From positions 1 through 64,000 of the forward strand of contig CAISJV010000005.1 of NCBI GenBank assembly GCA_903885795.1: a DNA stretch of 64,000 nt. Direction: 5' to 3'. The notes beneath the pieces were generated by a model. The model had not been told where the DNA came from. It saw nothing but the letters and a program-made list of their open reading frames with translations, and searched no databases. A program made the translations under genes and the position numbers. Every line of letters starts with the position of its first letter. Within the stretch, counting starts at the first letter, position 1. The stretch is from an uncultured delta proteobacterium (GTDB taxonomy: Bacteria > Desulfobacterota > Syntrophia > Syntrophales > UBA8958). Below are positions 54,628 to 63,106 of the stretch, in pieces.

Positions 54628-56076
54628 TCAAAGTTCGTCGCCAAAATCGGCCTTGAAGGCATCGACAACTTTCTGTCCCCAATCCCCTCCTACAGGTTCA
54701 AGCCTTCCGAAGAAGAAACGCATGACCGGCGGTTCCTCCACAAAACGGAGCCCACCGATAAGTTCTCTATGGCGGTAAAGCCATGAAACACGTTCGGCCA
54801 CATATTCAATCTGACCGATGGTAAAGGCACGGCGGGGTATGGCGATGCGCACGAGCTCCATACGGGCAGTAACTTCGTTGCCGTTTCGATCCCGGTCCTC
54901 CGACATCGTCCCCCTTTCAACTCCTCGTGCTCCAGATGTCAGATACAACGCCGCATTGAGAGCTTCCGCCGGATACTGGAGCGGCGGTATGTCGGGCAGA
55001 AACGCGCGCGCATCAACATGACAGGCCAAACCACCTGGAGGTGTAACGACCGGAACACCATATTTCTGAAGACGCTCGACGAAGTATTGGATGAACTCGG
55101 GACTGCTTCCAGCCACCTCGGTCTGAGTCATTTCATCAAGGCCTACTGCCATTGCCTCTATTTCCTTGGTAGACATGCCGCCGTAGGTCGAAAAGCCTTC
55201 GTAGACCGGAAGCCAGATCATCAGGTGATCGAAGTGCTGTTTGTTATTGGTGGCGATAAGGCCGCCACGGGCACCACCGCTTTTACGCCCAGACATGTAA
55301 AAGATATCCACCATACTCATCATCTCTATCAGGATTTCCTGGATAGACTTATCGGCATATCCGGCCTCTCGTTTCTTGATGAAATAGGCATTTTCACCGA
55401 TCAGACTGCCGTCAAGAACCATAATGATACCGTTCTTCTTGGCGATTTCATTCACATCACGGAGGTTTTGCATGGAGAAAGGCTGGCCGCCGATAAGGTT
55501 GGTGGTGGCCTCCATGCGAACGAAGGCAACGTTCTCCGGGCTATATTCTTCAATTGCCTTCTTGAGCTTTCCAAGATCGATATTGCCCTTGAAAGGATTG
55601 TTCCCCGCCGGTATCAGGGCTTCATCTGCCACCAAATCCAGAATCTTAGAGCCGACAATCTCAACATGAACCCGCGTCGAAGGAAAGTGATAATTGGTCA
55701 GGACAACTTGAGGAGCCTTGAGTAGGACCTTGACGAGAAGATGTTCGGCAGCCCGCCCCTGATGGACCGGCAATGTGTGCTCAAAACCGAAGATTTTCTT
55801 CACAACCTTTGCTAACTTGAAGAAGCTCTCAGAGCCAGCGTAGGCATCATCAGCAACCATCATGGCGGCAAGTTGGTTGTCGCTCATCGCGTTTGTGCCG
55901 CTATCCGTCAACATATCGAGAAAAACTTCTCTCGATGGCAGGAGGAACGTATTGTAGCCCACAGATTGTAGACACTTCAGGCGCTCCGTGGATGGGATGA
56001 GATTAATCTTCTGGACGATCTTAACCCTATGCATCTCTACAGGAACGCGCCGACCGTCAGTCAATGTGATAATCAT
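54628..56076 (-). CDS. PLP-dependent beta-eliminating lyase (tryptophanase/tyrosine phenol-lyase family)
   Basis: This 482-residue enzyme of the TnaA/TPL family has LLPSREVFLDMLTDSGTNAMSD and LPVHQGRAAEHLL near residue 101 (cofactor phosphate loop), NYHFPSTR, LDGSLIGENA (Asp to the pyridine nitrogen) and the Schiff-base lysine in YMSGRKSGG near 265. Known enzymes have S-(A/G)-KKD there, so the neighbouring Lys and Asp are changed. The reaction would be amino acid to pyruvate, ammonia and a leaving group, but which amino acid is uncertain. ATG 56076 follows AAAGGAGGATCTG; a longer frame to 56109 is rejected. Confidence 0.82.
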   Translation of the reverse strand: MIITLTDGRRVPVEMHRVKIVQKINLIPSTERLKCLQSVGYNTFLLPSREVFLDMLTDSGTNAMSDNQLAAMMVADDAYAGSESFFKLAKVVKKIFGFEHTLPVHQGRAAEHLLVKVLLKAPQVVLTNYHFPSTRVHVEIVGSKILDLVADEALIPAGNNPFKGNIDLGKLKKAIEEYSPENVAFVRMEATTNLIGGQPFSMQNLRDVNEIAKKNGIIMVLDGSLIGENAYFIKKREAGYADKSIQEILIEMMSMVDIFYMSGRKSGGARGGLIATNNKQHFDHLMIWLPVYEGFSTYGGMSTKEIEAMAVGLDEMTQTEVAGSSPEFIQYFVERLQKYGVPVVTPPGGLACHVDARAFLPDIPPLQYPAEALNAALYLTSGARGVERGTMSEDRDRNGNEVTARMELVRIAIPRRAFTIGQIEYVAERVSWLYRHRELIGGLRFVEEPPVMRFFFGRLEPVGGDWGQKVVDAFKADFGDEL

Positions 56077-56410
56077 CAGATCCTCCTTTGATCGTATTTT
56101 GCCACACACATAACAGAGGGAAATTCACGTGTCCATCAGATTATATCCAAAAGCATTCTGAATAGGAGCCGATTTATCTTTGGTTCTTCATTCGGCAGTC
56201 TGTAAATAGGGCCATCGGCATTCACTAATCGACAAGGAATCATTGATAACTGATTGATATCCAACGTATTTGTCGAGGCTTACGTTTTACTGCTTTCAGA
56301 GGAAGTTGTCCACGCCCTCAATCAGCCGGGGAATTGCCCTCCAGTATATACATATTTTAAGCTGTTATCATCAAATACTTTGAAAAATCCGATGGATTGT
56401 TTTTGTCTCG

Positions 56411-58741
56411 TCATACATAGTTCCGATGCTGTATGGATTCAATATACCCCACCGTGCCGGATGATATCTGGGCAGCGTTGGCCTCATCGGTATCCAGGTG
56501 CATGTCCATTCGGAAGCTTGGATTGACGCGGGTGAGGACATCGCCAAAAATCAACTCCCGGACACCCTTTACTTTGATCATGACCACGTCTTTATCCCGC
56601 AGCCCCATGCTCAAGGCCTCTTCAGGGGACATGTGGATGTGGCGTTTGGCGCAGATTACCCCTTTGTCCAGATCAACCCTACCAATATCGCCCTCGATCG
56701 TGACCCCAGGGGTGCCCTCAATATCTCCGGAGTCCCGAATAGGGGCGTCAATACCAAGGCGGAATTGTTCGGTCCGGGCAATTTCTACCTGGGATTCCTT
56801 GCGCAGTGGTCCAAGGATGCGTACCTTTTCTATACGACCCTTGGGACCAATCAGGTTTACTGTTTCCGCCGCCGCATACTGACCTGGCTGGCTCAGCTCA
56901 GAGCGTGGTGTCAGGGAGCGGCCGGCTCCGAAAATTATTTCGAAGTCATCCTGGCACAAATGGACATGATGTGCAGAAGTACTGAGAGGAATCGCCTTGG
57001 ATCGAAATCTTTCCATCTCGTTAACAGGCAGAGAACGTCCCAGGGAATGGATGGTTTCCCGGGCAATCATCCTTTCTTCATCGGCGGGAACAACGAGGAT
57101 ACGGATCTTGGCTTCGGTCTCGGATATGTCGGCGATTTGTCCCCGCATGGCAACGGTTTTACGGTTTATCTCGTCGGAGATGGCAATTCCGAAAACCTCA
57201 AGCCCCTGGCAGATGCGGGCGCGAATCTCGGGAGAGTTTTCACCGATGCCGCCGGTAAAAATAAGGGCATCGAGGCCGCCGAGGGCGGCAATATATGATC
57301 CGATGTATTTCTTGACCCGGTAACAGAAAACAGTTACCGCCATTTTGCAACGCATATCTCCTGCTTCCGCCGCTTCCAGGACTTCGCGCATGTCGTTGCT
57401 CTTGCCGCTTAGTCCCATTAGTCCACTGTCCTTGTTGAGAATCTTATCGATCTGCTCGAAGGTCATGCTCGCATGACGCATCAGGTGAAGGAGAGCCCCC
57501 GGGTCTACATCACCGGCCCGGGTTCCCATCACCAGCCCTTCAAGAGGCGTCATGCCCATGCTTGTATCGATGCTCTGCCCATGATCGATGGCGCAGACGG
57601 ATGCGCCGCTTCCCAGGTGACAGGAGATAATTTTCAAGTCTCCGACCGGAACTTTAAGGGCGGTGGCGGCGCTTAGCGAGACAAAGCGGTGGTTGGTGCC
57701 GTGGAAACCGAAACGGCGGATCTGCTCTTTCTCGCATAGATCGTAGGGAAGGGCATAACGAAAGGCTGCCTCGGGCATATTGAGATGAAAGGCCGTATCG
57801 AAGACGGCGACTTGGGGAACCTTAGGCAAAATACTCCTTAACGTTTCGATGCCTTCCAGATTATAGGGATTATGGAGGGGGGCGATGGGTATGCACGCAC
57901 GAATAGCTTCCAGAACCTCATCGTTGATAGGCATGGAACTGGAAAAACGTTTGCCCCCATGGACGACCCGATGGCCAACGGCCGAGATCTCATTGACGTC
58001 GTTCACGGCCCCGTACTCGGCATGTGCAAGGACCTGCACCATGTCATGGAAGGCGTCGCTCACGGTGGCGATATGTTCACCGGGAATGGTCTGCTTTTGG
58101 CCCGATTTTTTAATGACGTGGGATGCCTTACCGGACCCGATTTTTTCCACCAGACCATCTAGTAACGATTCTTTCTTGACAGTGTCGAAGAGGGAATACT
58201 TTAATGAGGAACTGCCGCTGTTTACAACCAGAATCTTCATCGGTTCCGATACGGAGGAAAAGTTCAGATCATAGGGATCTTCATTTTCCCGATGGGCAAG
58301 TCGTCGCCGCATCAACTCTTCTTGAAACTTTTCGTCGTCCAGAAGGCGCTTGGTGATGAATTTTGTCACCTTCATGAGGGTCTTGGGATTCCGGGCGATG
58401 ACCTGAGAGACCATTTCTCTTGGAATTTTAATGACCTTACTGTCCCGGGAAGAGGTTACATTGGCAGCCGCCGGTTCGCCGGAGAGTATCGACATCTCGC
58501 CAAAGAAGGCCCCCCTTTCGAGGGAGGCGATTACCTGTTGTTTTCCCGTTTCATCAGGCAACGAAACGTCAACTTCTCCATCATAGACAATCCAGAGGTA
58601 ACGTCCGATGTCCCCCATCTTGATAATTCTGGTGTTGTCGGGATAATCAATGCTTAGAGAGTTCGCCGTTAAAAAAGCGATATCCTCTGCCCCCAGATCA
58701 GAGAAAATCTCGATGGATTTAAAAAAATGATCTAGTTCCAT
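56411..58741 (-). CDS. Fusion: cyclic-nucleotide-binding domain + acetate kinase + PduL phosphotransacylase
   Basis: 776 residues in three parts. Residues 5-140 form a Crp/PKA-type cyclic-nucleotide-binding fold (GRYLWIVYDGEVDVS, GAFFGEMSILSGEPAAANV). Residues 168-565 are a full acetate kinase: ILVVNSGSSSLKY, GHRVVHGG, VFDTAFH, FGFHGTNH, CHLGSGAS, MGTRAGDVDPG and FTGGIGENSP. Residues 580-776 are a full PduL phosphotransacylase with zinc-type histidines in AHHVHL, AKRHIHMSPEEA and MHLDTDEAN. Together the two enzymes would convert acyl-CoA to acid plus ATP through acyl phosphate without releasing it far, and the first domain could gate this. The binding cassette has Ala-91 where the phosphate-binding Arg is expected. 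ATG 58741 follows AGGAGGTATTATT. Confidence 0.9.
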   Translation of the reverse strand: MELDHFFKSIEIFSDLGAEDIAFLTANSLSIDYPDNTRIIKMGDIGRYLWIVYDGEVDVSLPDETGKQQVIASLERGAFFGEMSILSGEPAAANVTSSRDSKVIKIPREMVSQVIARNPKTLMKVTKFITKRLLDDEKFQEELMRRRLAHRENEDPYDLNFSSVSEPMKILVVNSGSSSLKYSLFDTVKKESLLDGLVEKIGSGKASHVIKKSGQKQTIPGEHIATVSDAFHDMVQVLAHAEYGAVNDVNEISAVGHRVVHGGKRFSSSMPINDEVLEAIRACIPIAPLHNPYNLEGIETLRSILPKVPQVAVFDTAFHLNMPEAAFRYALPYDLCEKEQIRRFGFHGTNHRFVSLSAATALKVPVGDLKIISCHLGSGASVCAIDHGQSIDTSMGMTPLEGLVMGTRAGDVDPGALLHLMRHASMTFEQIDKILNKDSGLMGLSGKSNDMREVLEAAEAGDMRCKMAVTVFCYRVKKYIGSYIAALGGLDALIFTGGIGENSPEIRARICQGLEVFGIAISDEINRKTVAMRGQIADISETEAKIRILVVPADEERMIARETIHSLGRSLPVNEMERFRSKAIPLSTSAHHVHLCQDDFEIIFGAGRSLTPRSELSQPGQYAAAETVNLIGPKGRIEKVRILGPLRKESQVEIARTEQFRLGIDAPIRDSGDIEGTPGVTIEGDIGRVDLDKGVICAKRHIHMSPEEALSMGLRDKDVVMIKVKGVRELIFGDVLTRVNPSFRMDMHLDTDEANAAQISSGTVGYIESIQHRNYV

Positions 58742-58836
58742 AATAATACCTCCTATCGGCTCATAAACTGTTATCTTGCATGTCGCTGTTGACGCAGGAA
58801 AATCATCTGACAGAAGAATACAAAAAACGTTTAGGA

Positions 58837-58865
58837 ATACTAATAAATATCTCAATCAGAGTCAA
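58837..58865 (-). promoter_or_regulatory. Promoter for the acetate kinase-PduL fusion
   Basis: On the minus strand TTGACT (58865-58860) and TAGTAT (58842-58837) are spaced 17 bp, giving a leader of about 90 nt. No second gene is in the unit, as the lyase gene begins 335 bp past its end. Confidence 0.5.
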
Positions 58866-58961
58866 TAAAATATCGTAGTTTTCCTGATGAAAAAAAGCAT
58901 GCTTTATGTTAGAGGTCCGCGAGTCGGCTACGTGAAATAAAACACTGTAGAAAGAAGAGAC

Positions 58962-59732
58962 ATGAATGATCATACGGTAGGAATCGACGTCGGATCCATT
59001 ACATCCAAGGCGGTTTTGATGAAAGATGGAGTGATTATGGCCTCCAGGGTTGTATTTACCGGCTATAACGTTGAAACAGCAGCTCGCAAAGTGTTTGATG
59101 AGGTACTTGCGGAAATCGGCTTGCCGGCGGAGGCTGTTGTAAAAATCGTGGCGACAGGATATGGAAGAAAGAGTGTTTCCATGGCCCATGAATCTCTGAC
59201 CGAAATTCTCTGTCATGCCGCGGGGGCTTATTACCAGAATCGGGAAATCAGGTTTATTATCGATATTGGGGGGCAGGACAGCAAGGCGATCCTGCTGAAT
59301 GATGCGGGGAGAGTTAAAAATTTTACCATGAACGACAAATGCGCTGCCGGAACGGGACGGTTTCTTGAAGTCATGGCCAGGGCCATGGAAGTAAATCTGG
59401 AAGCCTTTGGCGATTTATCCCTCCAGGCAGATCTCCCAGCTAAAATCAGCAGTCTTTGCACTGTTTTTGCCGAATCTGAAGTTATCTCGCTGATTTCCAA
59501 AGGGACGTCCCGGGAAAACATAATTGCGGGTATTCATGAATCCATCGGTGCCCGTGTATCTGCGATGGCAAAGAGGGTAGGGCTGCAGGCGCCTGTCATG
59601 ATGACGGGCGGGGTTGCAAAAAACAGGGGTGTGGTGCATGCTTTGGAAGAAAAACTCGGCCTGCCAATTGAGGTATCGCCTTATGCACAGGTGAACGGGG
59701 CAATCGGGGCAGCTTATCTGGCATGGAAATAA
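58962..59732 (+). CDS. BadF/HgdC-type 2-hydroxyacyl-CoA dehydratase activase
   Basis: This 256-residue ASKHA-fold ATPase has GIDVGSITSKAVLM (phosphate 1), DIGGQDSKAI (phosphate 2), MTGGVAKNRGV (adenosine) and the cysteines of the bridging 4Fe-4S cluster in NDKCAAGTGRFLE near residue 128 and SSLCTVFAES near 167. It would act as a homodimer that injects an electron, driven by ATP, into the dehydratase or reductase. The dehydratase genes are at 43604-45989. A two-component pair follows directly on the same strand. Confidence 0.88.
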   Translation: MNDHTVGIDVGSITSKAVLMKDGVIMASRVVFTGYNVETAARKVFDEVLAEIGLPAEAVVKIVATGYGRKSVSMAHESLTEILCHAAGAYYQNREIRFIIDIGGQDSKAILLNDAGRVKNFTMNDKCAAGTGRFLEVMARAMEVNLEAFGDLSLQADLPAKISSLCTVFAESEVISLISKGTSRENIIAGIHESIGARVSAMAKRVGLQAPVMMTGGVAKNRGVVHALEEKLGLPIEVSPYAQVNGAIGAAYLAWK

Positions 59733-59756
59733 ATGCTGATCGCGGGAAGAAATAAA

Positions 59757-61448
59757 ATGATTGACGAAGAAAATCTGGAAGGAAAAATAAAAGGATTGAT
59801 CTTATCCCGGGTCGCCGTGGCAACCTTTTTGCTGGGTATTTTTATCTTCCTGCAGATAAAAGCCCCGGACTTCTTAAACCAGACATCTATATCTTATTTT
59901 TACGGAATTATTGCCCTGATCTATCTTCTTTCTCTGGTTTTTTCCGTGGTCAGCAGATTCTTTACTAACCACCGTCTCCATATATATTTCCAGACCATGA
60001 CCGATGTGATCATGATTACCGCCCTAATATATGCCACGGGCGGAATCAGATCCACCTATGCTGTATTCTATCCTTTGGTTATTATCTACTCTGTTCTGTA
60101 TCTTGGTAGAGGTGGCGGCCTTATAACCGCTTCGGCGGCATCGATCTTTTACGGACTATTGATTGACCTTGAATATTACCGTGTTATCAACCCCATTTCC
60201 CACCCCTACATATGGGAAATCCCCGATACAGCGGGTCATGTATTTCTCCGCATTTTTGTCAACATCCTTTCTTTTTACCTTATTGCCCTATTGGCCAGTT
60301 TCGTTGTCGAGAAGGAAAAAAAGACGAGAGCCCTCCTTGCCGAGAAGGAATCAGCCTTTAATCAATTGGACTTGCTCCATCGTTCTATCATTGAATCAGT
60401 TGATGCGGGCATTTTGACCATAGATCTGGATGGGAGGATCAAATCATTCAACAGGACCGCAGAAATAATCACCGGATGGAGTTTTGCCTCGCTGGAGAAT
60501 AATCGCATTCAGGATATCTTTCCTGCCTGGGAAGGATTATACGTTAATAGCGTTAATGATGATGGGAGCGTTAAGGGACGCTTTGAAATGCCTGCCGTTG
60601 CGATTCAGAATCGGCGCTTGATTCTGGGTTGCGCCCTCTCGGCACTCCGGGATAACAGCGGTCAGAAAATCGGCGACATTCTTATTTTTCAGGACCTGAC
60701 GAAGGTGAAGGAAATGGAAGCGGTGTTAGAGAGAAACCGTCGGCTTGCTTTCGTGGGCGAAATGGCAGCAGGACTTGCCCATGAGATTCGTAATCCTCTG
60801 GCCTCCATAAGCGGTTCCATTCAGATGTTGATGAAAGAATCCGGCAGGGGAACAACGGAAGGGCGGCTTATGCAGGTAATCATGCGTGGCAAGGATCAAC
60901 TGGAAGGATTTGTCAAAGACTTTCTCCTCCTGGCCCGACATAACCGCGGTCCCCATCAGGAAATCCTGATTGGCAATGTTATCGGGGAGGTTCTGGAAGC
61001 GGCGCGGGTAATGCCAGACTGGAACAGCAATATTGAGATCAGCGACACTCTTGAAGAAGGCAGCGCTATCAAAGGCAACAGGGAAGAAATGCGACAATTG
61101 ATATGGAACCTCATCCTCAACGCTGCCCAAGCAATGCCGGAAGGGGGACGTCTTGCCGTTAATGTCCGAAAAAAGAATCTGGAGACACAAAAGGGACTTG
61201 AAATCATTGTGGCAGATGATGGCGTGGGGATCACAGATGAAAATAAAAAAATGATATTTGAGCCTTTTTTTACCACTAAAGAGCGGGGCACGGGATTAGG
61301 CTTGGCTATTGTGATGAGGATCATCAATAACTATGGAGGAAATTTGTTATTTGAAAGTACTCCAGGTGTGGGGACGAAATTTGCAATCTGGCTCCCCAAG
61401 ACAGGGTTTATCCCAGGAGGTGAAAATGGCAAAGATACTCGTCGTTGA
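59757..61448 (+). CDS. Membrane PAS sensor histidine kinase, NtrB-like
   Basis: 563 residues. About six hydrophobic segments span residues 15-190, followed by a short coiled region, a PAS domain (about 205-320, ESVDAGILTIDLDGRIKSFN), HisKA with GLAHEIRNPLASISGSIQML (phosphorylated His) and a HATPase with NLILNAAQAMPEGG, VADDGVGI and RGTGLGLAIVMRI. ATG 59757 has GGGAAG upstream; ATG 59733 directly follows the activase stop and is the alternative. The end overlaps the regulator gene by 23 bp. Confidence 0.87.
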   Translation: MIDEENLEGKIKGLILSRVAVATFLLGIFIFLQIKAPDFLNQTSISYFYGIIALIYLLSLVFSVVSRFFTNHRLHIYFQTMTDVIMITALIYATGGIRSTYAVFYPLVIIYSVLYLGRGGGLITASAASIFYGLLIDLEYYRVINPISHPYIWEIPDTAGHVFLRIFVNILSFYLIALLASFVVEKEKKTRALLAEKESAFNQLDLLHRSIIESVDAGILTIDLDGRIKSFNRTAEIITGWSFASLENNRIQDIFPAWEGLYVNSVNDDGSVKGRFEMPAVAIQNRRLILGCALSALRDNSGQKIGDILIFQDLTKVKEMEAVLERNRRLAFVGEMAAGLAHEIRNPLASISGSIQMLMKESGRGTTEGRLMQVIMRGKDQLEGFVKDFLLLARHNRGPHQEILIGNVIGEVLEAARVMPDWNSNIEISDTLEEGSAIKGNREEMRQLIWNLILNAAQAMPEGGRLAVNVRKKNLETQKGLEIIVADDGVGITDENKKMIFEPFFTTKERGTGLGLAIVMRIINNYGGNLLFESTPGVGTKFAIWLPKTGFIPGGENGKDTRR

Positions 61449-62796
61449 CGATGATCAGGGAATGAGAGATTTCCTTGAGATCATGTTGACCAAAGAAGGG
61501 TACAAGGTGTCCTGCTATGGAGATCCGGAAAAAGCCCTCATCCGGAGCGGAAAAGAAAAATATGATCTTGTGATTACGGATCTCAAAATGCCTAAAATGG
61601 ACGGTATCGCTTTTCTTAAACGGATCAAGGAAAAGGAACCTGAATGCCAGGTTATTCTGATTACGGCTTTTGCTTCCGGCGAGACCGCCCTTTCCGCCAT
61701 GAAAGAAGGAGCTTATGACTATATCGAGAAGGATTTCGACATCGATGACCTGAAAAAGATAATCCGCGCCGCCCTCGATAAGAAAGGGGTCAAGAACGAT
61801 GACGCCAGATTTCTAAAAGACATCGAGAGCGGAGTTGCTTTTGGCGGTATGATCGGTAAAAGCAAGGAAATGCTTAAAGTTTATAGCACGATCAAAAAAG
61901 TGGCGGAAACCTCCGCCAATATCTTGATTCTTGGAGAGAGTGGCACCGGCAAGGAACTTGTTGCCAAAGCTATCCATGAAAACAGCCCGAGAAAAGACAT
62001 GCCCTTTGTTGTCATCAACTGTGGCGGCATTCCCGAGAATCTTCTTGAATCAGAGTTTTTCGGTTATATGAAGGGCTCTTTTACCGGAGCTTTTACGGAC
62101 AAGGCGGGACTCTTTGAGGTTGCCAGCAAAGGAACAATATTTCTCGATGAAATAGGAGAGTTGCCTACCTTACTTCAAGTAAAACTTCTGAGAGTTGTAC
62201 AGGAAAAAACCTTCAGAAGGATCGGTGGGGCGGAGGACATCAAGGTCGATGTCAGGATTATCTCGGCAACGAATCAAATTCTCGAAAATAAGGTAAAAGA
62301 AGGAAGCTTCCGTGAAGATCTCTACTATCGCCTGAATGTCATCCCCGTCCACTTACCGGCCCTGCGGCATCGCAAAGAGGATATCCCCGTACTGACAAAA
62401 TATTTCATTGAGAAGTATTCTCGTGAATTTTCCAAGGATGTTATAACGATATCAACATATGCACTAGAATTGCTTATTGATTATCCCTTTCCGGGAAATA
62501 TCCGGGAACTTGAAAACATGATTGAAAGATGCGTTGCCCTGGAGACCACCAATATTATCCTGCCGGACAATTTATTCATATGCCATAATACGGAAAAAGA
62601 AGAAAACATTCTTGATTTCAATTTCTCCGAAACGGGTATTCAACTGAACGAGGAGCTGGCAAAAATAGAAAGGCGGCTCATTCAAAAGGCCCTCACAAAA
62701 TCAAATGGTTCCAAGACCATGGCCGCGGAGCTGCTCCATGTGAGTTTTGATTCATTACGCTACCGGATCGAAAAATTAGGAATCGAAAATCAGTGA
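61426..62796 (+). CDS. NtrC-family sigma-54-dependent response regulator
   Basis: The 456-residue regulator has a receiver domain (ILVVDDDQGM; phospho-acceptor Asp in LVITDLKMPKMDG near residue 52; Lys in YIEKDF), an AAA+ domain with GESGTGKELVAKAIH, the sigma-54 contact loop GSFTGAFTDKAG, GTIFLDEIGE and the arginine-finger region, and a C-terminal Fis-type helix-turn-helix (KTMAAELLHVSFDSLRYRI). Together with the kinase it should activate sigma-54 promoters. ATG 61426 follows AGGAGGTGAAA; an upstream in-frame start lies inside the kinase gene and is rejected. Confidence 0.92.
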   Translation: MAKILVVDDDQGMRDFLEIMLTKEGYKVSCYGDPEKALIRSGKEKYDLVITDLKMPKMDGIAFLKRIKEKEPECQVILITAFASGETALSAMKEGAYDYIEKDFDIDDLKKIIRAALDKKGVKNDDARFLKDIESGVAFGGMIGKSKEMLKVYSTIKKVAETSANILILGESGTGKELVAKAIHENSPRKDMPFVVINCGGIPENLLESEFFGYMKGSFTGAFTDKAGLFEVASKGTIFLDEIGELPTLLQVKLLRVVQEKTFRRIGGAEDIKVDVRIISATNQILENKVKEGSFREDLYYRLNVIPVHLPALRHRKEDIPVLTKYFIEKYSREFSKDVITISTYALELLIDYPFPGNIRELENMIERCVALETTNIILPDNLFICHNTEKEENILDFNFSETGIQLNEELAKIERRLIQKALTKSNGSKTMAAELLHVSFDSLRYRIEKLGIENQ

Positions 62797-62942
62797 TCAG
62801 CTATAAAAGAGCTTGACATTCGCCAAAGCATTTATTACTGATGGATCAAAGTAGGAAGTCAAGGTACATAATATAATGAACAGGCAGATCAGTAAAGTAA
62901 CGATTTCAGGTTTCTTTTTTAGCTTTTATAGCTTTTTTGGGG

Positions 62943-63062
62943 AGGTCTGCCGACCGTGCTCGTGATCTGAGATGAAACGAACGAGCCGTGGGCAGACCGC
63001 AAGGATGCTCACGGCTTTCTAATTTATGAAGGCCGTGGATGAAAAACTCCCGGCCTTTTTTA
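62943..63062 (+). ncRNA. Structured leader with alternative hairpins, riboswitch-like
   Basis: Three outer pairings are seen: GGTCTGCC (62944-62951) with GGCAGACC (62991-62998), and inside it GCTCGT (62958-62963) with ACGAGC (62981-62986). Then CACGGCTTTC (63010-63019) can pair with GAAGGCCGTG (63028-63037), or CACGGC with GCCGTG at 62985-62990. The right arm 63029-63035 is also the left half of the terminator. The choice between pairings could control the downstream transporter gene. I do not recognise the class. Confidence 0.5.
63029..63062 (+). terminator. Terminator at the end of the structured leader
   Basis: AAGGCCG (63029-63035) pairs with CGGCCTT (63051-63057) followed by a T run, 45 nt before the transporter ATG. 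It competes with the hairpin 63010-63037. Confidence 0.65.
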
Positions 63063-63106
63063 TTTTCACCGATATGAGGCGAAAATCAACTTGGAGGATG
63101 AAGAAT

